The notes beneath the pieces are model-generated. The model was given only the letters and a program-made list of their open reading frames with translations, had not been told where the DNA came from and did not search any database. A stretch of DNA of 35,008 nt, taken from positions 1 through 35,008 of the forward strand of contig CAZXMO010000033.1 in assembly GCA_964641125.1 (NCBI GenBank), written 5' to 3'. Positions 29,461 to 35,008 of this stretch are shown piece after piece; the first letter of the stretch is position 1, and each line of letters begins with the position of its first letter. A program made the translations under genes and the position numbers. The stretch comes from JBKHAJ01 sp964641125 (lineage in GTDB: Bacteria; Spirochaetota; Spirochaetia; SPDA01; CAZSGZ01).

Positions 29461-31896
29461 TCAATCTTCTTCATTGACGACCCTCGCCATACCCACAACA
29501 AAATCAGGCTTGTCGATATTGACTACCCGTACTCCCTGAGCTGTCTTTCCCTGGAGGGGGATCTCCTGCATCATGAGCTTGATAGCATTTCCCTGAGAGC
29601 CGATACAGACGATCTCGTCGACTTCCCGGACCGAGAGGGCCCCGACGATCTCGCCGGTTCGGTCGTTTGCTTTGTAGATGACTTGCCCTCGGGTTCCCCG
29701 GCCGTGGGGAGAAAAATTGGTGTAGGATGTCCGCTTACCATATCCGAACTCGGAAACGAGGAGGATGTCAGCGTCGTCTTCGACTCTGAGTATTCCGGCG
29801 AGCTCGTCACGTTTGTCGAGTTTCATTCCCTGGACCCCCCGGGATGCCCGGCCCATTGCCCTTACCTGGTCCTCGTGGAAGCGGAGAGCGTTTCCGCCTC
29901 GGGTTATGCAGATGATCTCGTTCGAGCCTGATGTGAGGAGGGCCGAGACCAGCCGGTCCCCGGTATCGAGATTGAGGGCTATGATACCGTGGCTTCGGGC
30001 GTTGGCGAAGGCGGCGGTGGTTACTTTTTTGACCACCCCCCGGCTTGTGGCCATGAAGATAAAGTTATCCTCGGAGAATTCTTCCAAGCTTACGATTGCG
30101 GTTACTTCCTCGTTTGGGGAAATGGCGAGTAAGGCTTTGACCTGCTGTCCCCGTGCGGCCTTGGAGGCTTCGGGGATTTCGTGGACCTTGATCCAATAGG
30201 CCTTTCCTTCGTTGGTAATGAAGAGGATGTAGTCATGGGTGGAGGCGATAAAGATGTGCTCGATAAAGTCCTCGTTCCGGAGGTTTGCGGAGGAGGACCC
30301 CTTGCCCCCGCGGCCCTGGTTTCTGTAGGAGGAGAGGGGAACCCGTTTGATAAATCCCCGGTTGGATATGAGGACCACCATGTCCTCTTTCTGGATGAGA
30401 TCCTCGATATCGATGCTATCCACCTCGTCGGGGACGATTTCGGTGCGCCTGTCGTCACCGTGGCTGGCGGCGATCTGAGCGGTCTCGTCCTTGACCACCT
30501 GGAGGATCTTCATCTCGCTCGAGAGGAGATCCTTGAGGTAGGCAATGAGCTCCCGAACCTGTTTGAGCTCGTCGACGATCTTCTGGGTTTCCAGGCTGGT
30601 GAGCTTCTGAAGCCGCATGTCCAGAATAGCCTGGGACTGCCGCTCGGAGAGAGCGAAACGGTCCATCAGTCCGGTACGGGCGGTGTCCACATCCTTGGAC
30701 TTTTTGATAATCGCGATAACCTCGTCGATGTTGTCGAGGGCGATTTTCAATCCCTCTAGGATGTGCTCCCGCTCCTCGGCCTTTTTGAGATCATACTTGG
30801 TCCGCCGGATAACCACCTCTTTCCGGTGGTCCACGAAACACTGGAGCATTTCCTTCAGTGTTACGGTTTTGGGCCTGCCGTCGACTAAGGCAAGGCTGTT
30901 GACGGAAAAGTTCTGCTGGAGCTGGGTGTGCATAAAGAGCTGATTCAAGACCACCTTGAAAACGCTCCCCTTCTTGAGCTCGATAACGATCCGCATCCCG
31001 TCCCTGTCCGACTCGTCCCTGAGGTCGGATATGCCGTCGATCTTCCGCTCTTTGACTAAGTCTGCTATACGCACGATCAGGCTCGCCTTGTTCACCGCGT
31101 AGGGAATTTCCGTCACGATGATGACGTCCTTGCCCTTCTTGGTGGTTTCCATCACACACCGGGCCCGGACGGTTACCCGCCCCTTACCTGTTTTGTAGGC
31201 GCTCTTAATTCCCCTTCGTCCGAAGATGATTCCCGCGGTGGGGAAGTCGGGACCGTGGATGTGATCCCGAACGATCTCGTCCACGGAGATCTTAGGATTA
31301 TCGATAACGGCGGCGATCGCGGAGCACACCTCGTTCAGGTTGTGTGGGGGGATGTTGGTGGCCATACCTACGGCTATTCCGCTCGCCCCATTGGTGAGGA
31401 GATAGGGGAAAGCCGCGGGCAGGACCAGGGGTTCCTGCATGGTATCGTCGTAATTCGGTCCGAAGTCGATGGTCTCTTTGGTGATGTCCTTGAGCATCTC
31501 TTCGGCGACCTTGTGGAGCTTGGCCTCGGTATACCTCATCGCCGCCGGAGGGTCCCCGTCGACGCTCCCGAAGTTGCCCTGTCCGTTCACCACCGGGTAG
31601 CGCATGGAGAATCTCTGGGCAAGCCTGACTAAGGCGTCGTAAATCGACTGGTCACCGTGGGGATGATACTTTCCTAAGACGTCGCCGACTATACGGCCGC
31701 ACTTTTTGAAGGGGCGGTCGGAACGGAGTCCCATCTCGTGCATGGCATAGAGGATCCTCCGGTGCACCGGTTTGAGGCCGTCCCGGATATCCGGAAGCGC
31801 CCGGCTCACGATGACCGACATGGCGTATGTCAGGTAGGACTCCTTGATTTCCTCTTCTATGGCAATGGGTATGACTTGTCCGCGTAGTTCTTCCAC
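29461..31896 (-). CDS. gyrA: DNA gyrase subunit A
   Basis: 811 aa. Catalytic Tyr122 in AAMRYTEAKL; winged-helix IRDGLKPVHRRILYAM; C-terminal beta-pinwheel with the GyrA box QGRGGKG, which separates it from ParC. The quinolone-determining segment reads HPHGDQSIYDALVR, with Gln at position 83 and Asp at 87 (E. coli numbering aligns without gaps). GTG start with GAGGAG 6 nt upstream, 39 bp after gyrB. The stop codon lies next to parS. Confidence 0.97.
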   Translation of the reverse strand: MEELRGQVIPIAIEEEIKESYLTYAMSVIVSRALPDIRDGLKPVHRRILYAMHEMGLRSDRPFKKCGRIVGDVLGKYHPHGDQSIYDALVRLAQRFSMRYPVVNGQGNFGSVDGDPPAAMRYTEAKLHKVAEEMLKDITKETIDFGPNYDDTMQEPLVLPAAFPYLLTNGASGIAVGMATNIPPHNLNEVCSAIAAVIDNPKISVDEIVRDHIHGPDFPTAGIIFGRRGIKSAYKTGKGRVTVRARCVMETTKKGKDVIIVTEIPYAVNKASLIVRIADLVKERKIDGISDLRDESDRDGMRIVIELKKGSVFKVVLNQLFMHTQLQQNFSVNSLALVDGRPKTVTLKEMLQCFVDHRKEVVIRRTKYDLKKAEEREHILEGLKIALDNIDEVIAIIKKSKDVDTARTGLMDRFALSERQSQAILDMRLQKLTSLETQKIVDELKQVRELIAYLKDLLSSEMKILQVVKDETAQIAASHGDDRRTEIVPDEVDSIDIEDLIQKEDMVVLISNRGFIKRVPLSSYRNQGRGGKGSSSANLRNEDFIEHIFIASTHDYILFITNEGKAYWIKVHEIPEASKAARGQQVKALLAISPNEEVTAIVSLEEFSEDNFIFMATSRGVVKKVTTAAFANARSHGIIALNLDTGDRLVSALLTSGSNEIICITRGGNALRFHEDQVRAMGRASRGVQGMKLDKRDELAGILRVEDDADILLVSEFGYGKRTSYTNFSPHGRGTRGQVIYKANDRTGEIVGALSVREVDEIVCIGSQGNAIKLMMQEIPLQGKTAQGVRVVNIDKPDFVVGMARVVNEED

Positions 31897-31935
31897 GTTA
31901 TTCTCCTCGTAGTTTTCCGGCCGGGGTATCCCGGT

Positions 31936-33843
31936 TTAGATATCCAGATTGGACACCGCGAGGGCGTTGTCCTCGATGAATTTCCGCCTGGGGGCGACGT
32001 GCTCTCCCATCAGGGTGGTGAACATATCGTCGGCTTCGACCGCGTCGTCGAGCTTGACCTGGATGATATTCCGGGACTCCGGGTTCATTGTGGTCTCCCA
32101 CAGCTGTTCCGGATTCATCTCGCCCAGTCCCTTGTACCGCTGGAGGCTGATCTTTTCTTCGGAGAGCTTGAGCTTTTCGAGGACCGCCGCCTTGTCTTTG
32201 TCGGTGTAGGCGTACTCGGTGAGCTTGCCGTATGACAGCTTGTACAACGGAGGCATGGCGATGAAGACGTGGCCCCGTTCGATCATCTCGGTCATGTACC
32301 GGAAAAAGAAGGTCAAGAGGAGGGTCCGGATGTGGGACCCGTCGACGTCGGCGTCGGCCATAATGATGACTTTATGATACCGGAGCTTGGTTACATCGAA
32401 GTCCTTCCCCGCGCCCGTTCCGAGAGAGGAGATGATGGGCATCAGCTTGTCGTTGGCCATCACCTTGTCCACCCGGGTCTTTTCCACGTTGAGCATCTTT
32501 CCCCACAGGGGAAGGATCGCCTGGAACTGACGGTCCCGGCCCTGCTTGGCGCTGCCCCCGGCGCTGTCTCCCTCGACGATGTAGATCTCGCACTTCTCGG
32601 GGTCCTTCTCGGCGCAGTCGGCAAGCTTGCCGGGAAGCCCGGTGCTTTCTAAGAAGCTCTTCCTCCGGGTCAATTCCCGAGCCTTTCGGGCGGCATCCCG
32701 GGCTTTGGCCGCGGTAACCGCCTTTTCCAAGATCTTGGTAATGACGGCGGGGTTCTCTTCGAAGTACATGGCCAAGTACTCGTGGACCACCGACTCGACG
32801 ATTCCCTTGACCTCGCTGTTTCCGAGCTTGGCCTTGGTCTGCCCCTCGAACTGGGGATTAGGAACCTTGATGGAAATGACCGCGGTGAGTCCCTCCCGGA
32901 CATCGTCGCCGCTCAAGTTTTCCTCGTACTTCTTGGTAAGCTTGGAGTTTTTAAAAAAATCATTCATCACCCTGGTGAGGGCCGACTTGTAGCCGACCAT
33001 ATGGGTTCCCCCCTCACGGGTATTGATATTGTTCACGTAGGAGAAGATCGCCTCGTTGTACCCCTCGTTGTACTCCATGGCCACTTCCACGTCCACCTCT
33101 TCCCTCTCGGCCTCGAAGTAGATAGGTTCTTTATGGATAGGGTCTTTGTTCTTGTTCATGTGTTGGATGAACTCTTTGACCCCTCCGTCGAATTTGAACT
33201 CCTTGGTCTTGGGGTGGGGAAGCCGCTCGTCGGTAATGCGGATTTGGACACCCTTGTTGAGGAAGGCGAGCTCCCTCAAGCGGTTGGTGAGTATATCGAA
33301 GCTGAAATCGAGGCTTTCGAAAATTTCATCATCCGGCTTGAAACGGGTAATAGTTCCGTGGCGTTCGCTCTTTCCGATTATTGTCACCGGCTGTTCGGGG
33401 ATTCCCCGGGTATATTTCTGTGAATAGATATCTCCTTCCCGATGGACGAAGACCTCGCACCATTCGGAAAGGGCGTTGACCACCGATACGCCGACACCGT
33501 GAAGACCGCCCGATACCTTGTAGCTGTTCTTGTCGAACTTACCTCCCGCGTGGAGACGGGTCATAACGAGCTCGAGGGCGCTCAAACCCTCGTCGGTATG
33601 GATATCCACGGGAATTCCCCGGCCGTCGTCTTCCACACGGATGACGTTTCCCTTTTCGATAACGACGCTGACCTCGTTACAGTAGCCCACGAGAGCTTCA
33701 TCGATGCTGTTGTCCACGATTTCGTAAACGAGATGATGGAGTCCGTCGGGGCCGGTGGAGCCGATGTACATCCCCGGGCGTTTTCGTACGGCTTCCAACC
33801 CTTTAAGGACTTGGATATGTTGCGCTGAGTAAGTTTCTGGCAT
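31936..33843 (-). CDS. gyrB: DNA gyrase subunit B
   Basis: 635 aa. GHKL ATPase with EIVDNSIDEALVGYC, VEDDGRGIPVDIH and GGLHGVGVSVVNALS; transducer; Toprim with EGDSAGGSAKQGRDRQFQ and DADVDGSHIRTLLLTFFFR. ILPLWGKMLNVEK has Trp where many GyrB have Arg; I recall the same in treponemes. It is the ATP-driven half of gyrase, translated from ATG at 33843 with AGGA upstream. Transcribed away from dnaA and followed by gyrA. Confidence 0.97.
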   Translation of the reverse strand: MPETYSAQHIQVLKGLEAVRKRPGMYIGSTGPDGLHHLVYEIVDNSIDEALVGYCNEVSVVIEKGNVIRVEDDGRGIPVDIHTDEGLSALELVMTRLHAGGKFDKNSYKVSGGLHGVGVSVVNALSEWCEVFVHREGDIYSQKYTRGIPEQPVTIIGKSERHGTITRFKPDDEIFESLDFSFDILTNRLRELAFLNKGVQIRITDERLPHPKTKEFKFDGGVKEFIQHMNKNKDPIHKEPIYFEAEREEVDVEVAMEYNEGYNEAIFSYVNNINTREGGTHMVGYKSALTRVMNDFFKNSKLTKKYEENLSGDDVREGLTAVISIKVPNPQFEGQTKAKLGNSEVKGIVESVVHEYLAMYFEENPAVITKILEKAVTAAKARDAARKARELTRRKSFLESTGLPGKLADCAEKDPEKCEIYIVEGDSAGGSAKQGRDRQFQAILPLWGKMLNVEKTRVDKVMANDKLMPIISSLGTGAGKDFDVTKLRYHKVIIMADADVDGSHIRTLLLTFFFRYMTEMIERGHVFIAMPPLYKLSYGKLTEYAYTDKDKAAVLEKLKLSEEKISLQRYKGLGEMNPEQLWETTMNPESRNIIQVKLDDAVEADDMFTTLMGEHVAPRRKFIEDNALAVSNLDI

Positions 33844-33873
33844 GTATTTTCCTGGTTCTATTGAATATAAAAA

Positions 33874-33902
33874 ATTATATATTTTTTTCGAAGAAAAGTA
33901 AA
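33874..33902 (-). promoter_or_regulatory. gyrBA promoter
   Basis: Minus strand TTTACT (33897-33902), 17-nt spacer, perfect TATAAT (33874-33879), about 30 bp before the gyrB ATG, within an A/T-run region. Confidence 0.65.
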
Positions 33903-33931
33903 GATTGAGACCCCCCTGCTCGAGATTTTGC

Positions 33932-33960
33932 TTGCAAACGGACCGGGAATTCGGTACACT
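33932..33960 (+). promoter_or_regulatory. Candidate dnaA promoter
   Basis: TTGCAA (33932-33937), 17-nt spacer, TACACT (33955-33960). It points to dnaA with a leader of about 270 nt that would include all the DnaA boxes, allowing autoregulation. A second possible -10 (TATACT, 34111) lacks a good -35. Confidence 0.45.
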
Positions 33961-34000
33961 GGACGGTATATCATTTTTCCCGATCCGGCTTGTAAGAAAA

Positions 34001-34009
34001 TGTTGATAA
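34001..34009 (-). promoter_or_regulatory. DnaA box (one mismatch)
   Basis: TTATCAACA on the minus strand, 8 of 9 matches to TTATCCACA, 11 bp from the next box in the same orientation. Confidence 0.6.
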
Positions 34010-34011
34010 GT

Positions 34012-34020
34012 TGTGGATAA
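34012..34020 (-). promoter_or_regulatory. DnaA box (perfect)
   Basis: TTATCCACA on the minus strand, exact E. coli-type consensus. Confidence 0.85.
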
Positions 34021-34188
34021 TTTAAGAATTACAATTCCATGGGAAAAAAGCGTCTTCGGCGAAAATGGGTGGGAGTTGAGAACAATATAATTACTTATTC
34101 GGTAATAAAATATACTCCCTTTAAATGGATTGGAGATAATATTAGTTATTAAGATAGCTTGAGATTTTTTTTAAGAATGTCCACAAAA

Positions 34189-34197
34189 TGTGGATAA
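34189..34197 (-). promoter_or_regulatory. DnaA box (perfect), head-to-head with a weak box
   Basis: TTATCCACA on the minus strand, 36 bp before the dnaA start. With CCACA at 34181-34185 it forms the inverted pair CCACA-AAA-TGTGG. Confidence 0.85.
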
Positions 34198-34233
34198 CTT
34201 GTTCATATTCTGGGACTACAAAGGGGTTAACAT

Positions 34234-35008
34234 ATGGATTCGGCGACATGGGACTATTCCGTCTTCTGGAAAGAGGCCTTGAATCAGATCAGAGAGGAGC
34301 TTTCCGAACAGGAGTATCTCATGTGGTTCAAGAATATCGAATACGCGCGGTCGGAGGAGAAGTCCCTTATCGTCGCTGTTCCCTCTTCGTTCTATAAAGA
34401 CCAGATAAAACAGCGTTACCTGCCGATCATGCAGTCGAAGCTCTACGAGCTTTCCGGAAACGATATCACGATCGATTTCGAAATAAAGAAGACATCCGCC
34501 AAGGAATCGCCGAAGCCTTCTCCCGTAGAGGTTTCCAAGCCGGCTCCGGCAAAGGAAAAAAGGGTCCATTCCCAGCTCCGCCCGGAGTACACCTTCGATA
34601 ACTTCGTCATCGGCGAAAACAACTCCTTCGCCGCAAACGCGGCCATAGCCATAGCCAAGAACCCGGGGAAGGCTTACAATCCCTGCCTCATCTACGGCGG
34701 TGTAGGCCTCGGCAAGACCCATCTTATCCAATCAATCGGCAACAGCGCTTTTCATCAGTTCGATAATATGAAAATCGTCTACATAACCGCGGAGACCTTT
34801 ACCAACGAATTCATCCAGTCCCTTCATGTCCAGAAGATGACCCGTTTCAAGAACAAGTACCGGAGTGTCGACATTTTGCTGATCGACGATATCCACTTTC
34901 TCCAGAAGAAGCCGGAAACCCAGGAAGAGCTCTTCCACACCTTCAACGCCCTTTATGAGGCGAACAAGCAGATCGTCTTCACCTGCGACCGGCCCGTCTC
35001 GGAGCTCA
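34234..35008 (+). CDS. dnaA: Chromosomal replication initiator DnaA (3' end outside window)
   Basis: 258 codons visible. Domain I starts MDSATWDYSVFWKEALNQI and includes LMWFKNIEY; a Lys/Pro/Ser-rich domain II linker covers about 88-110; domain III begins YTFDNFVIGENNSFA with Walker A GGVGLGKTHLIQ and Walker B ILLIDDIHFLQKK; the frame ends at the window edge in FTCDRPVSEL, the sensor I region. Domain IV (DNA binding) lies beyond the window. ATG at 34234 has AAGGGG 7 nt upstream. It binds the boxes just upstream to start replication and probably to control its own gene. Confidence 0.97.
   Translation, partial: MDSATWDYSVFWKEALNQIREELSEQEYLMWFKNIEYARSEEKSLIVAVPSSFYKDQIKQRYLPIMQSKLYELSGNDITIDFEIKKTSAKESPKPSPVEVSKPAPAKEKRVHSQLRPEYTFDNFVIGENNSFAANAAIAIAKNPGKAYNPCLIYGGVGLGKTHLIQSIGNSAFHQFDNMKIVYITAETFTNEFIQSLHVQKMTRFKNKYRSVDILLIDDIHFLQKKPETQEELFHTFNALYEANKQIVFTCDRPVSEL

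Larger units (their letters stand above)
33844..34233. other. Origin-like region (oriC) between gyrB and dnaA
   Basis: A 390-bp gene-free stretch between divergent gyrB and dnaA. It holds two adjacent DnaA boxes at 34001-34020, a further perfect box at 34189-34197 facing a weaker one (ATGTCCACA, 34177-34185), and an AT-rich segment (about 34080-34175) that could unwind. Candidate promoters for gyrB and dnaA lie at its left end. Location and content fit the chromosomal origin; activity is inferred. Confidence 0.75.

Overview
The window is a moderately GC-rich bacterial chromosome segment around the replication origin, most likely from a free-living relative of Treponema/Spirochaeta (phylum Spirochaetota). 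This is inferred from gene order and protein style, not from a search. In Borrelia, as here, parA/parB, gyrA and gyrB lie on one side of dnaA and gyrB is transcribed away from dnaA. The SpoIIE phosphatase/STAS pair at the left end resembles one I recall from Treponema. dnaA runs off the right edge.

Layout, left to right. 1-3554 (+): the C-terminal part of a membrane protein with a long Ala/Gly/Glu repeat linker and a DoxX-like domain, then a trans-polyprenyl diphosphate synthase, a SpoIIE-type phosphatase and a STAS protein. 3564-9238 (-): gatC-gatA-gatB-aspS plus a small NlpC/P60-like lipoprotein, a cluster fitting tRNA-dependent amidation. 9400-11623 (+): a trehalase/GH63-like glycosidase and a TerB/J-domain co-chaperone. 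11620-12882 (-): an MFS transporter, divergent from a DUF362 protein (12930-14045, +). 14038-19024 (-): a tight operon of HIT protein, nitroreductase, phosphomannomutase/phosphoglucomutase, metallo-beta-lactamase-fold protein, a 42-residue internally deleted SGNH-hydrolase relic, Nudix hydrolase and lipoate-protein ligase. 19091-19615 (+): pth. 19652-22841 (-): dnaX-ybaB-recR, headed by the SRP RNA gene and five tRNA genes (all four serine isoacceptors plus Arg-GCG). 23003-24963 (+): a lipoprotein joining a substrate-binding-like module to a von Willebrand A domain, with a small coupled membrane protein. 24985-26626 (-): parA-parB. 26727-28184 (+): a NifU C-terminal-domain scaffold and adenosine deaminase. 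28189-29432: an AT-richer insertion sequence with perfect 19-bp inverted repeats. 29440-29455: a perfect parS site. 29461-33843 (-): gyrB-gyrA. 33844-34233: the oriC-like region with DnaA boxes. 34234 onward (+): dnaA.

Most of the window is housekeeping, but several features stand out. These are the SGNH relic preserved in frame inside an operon; the SRP RNA 5 nt behind a tRNA, whose closing helix also looks like a terminator and supplies the dnaX ribosome-binding site; a complete serine tRNA set with an unusual tRNA-Arg(GCG); an IS 7 bp from parS; Gln at the quinolone-determining GyrA position 83; AspRS residues typical of the non-discriminating type; and a strong tendency for Leu codons TTA/CTA to be followed by G in host genes. 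I see no CRISPR array, prophage or recognisable defence system.
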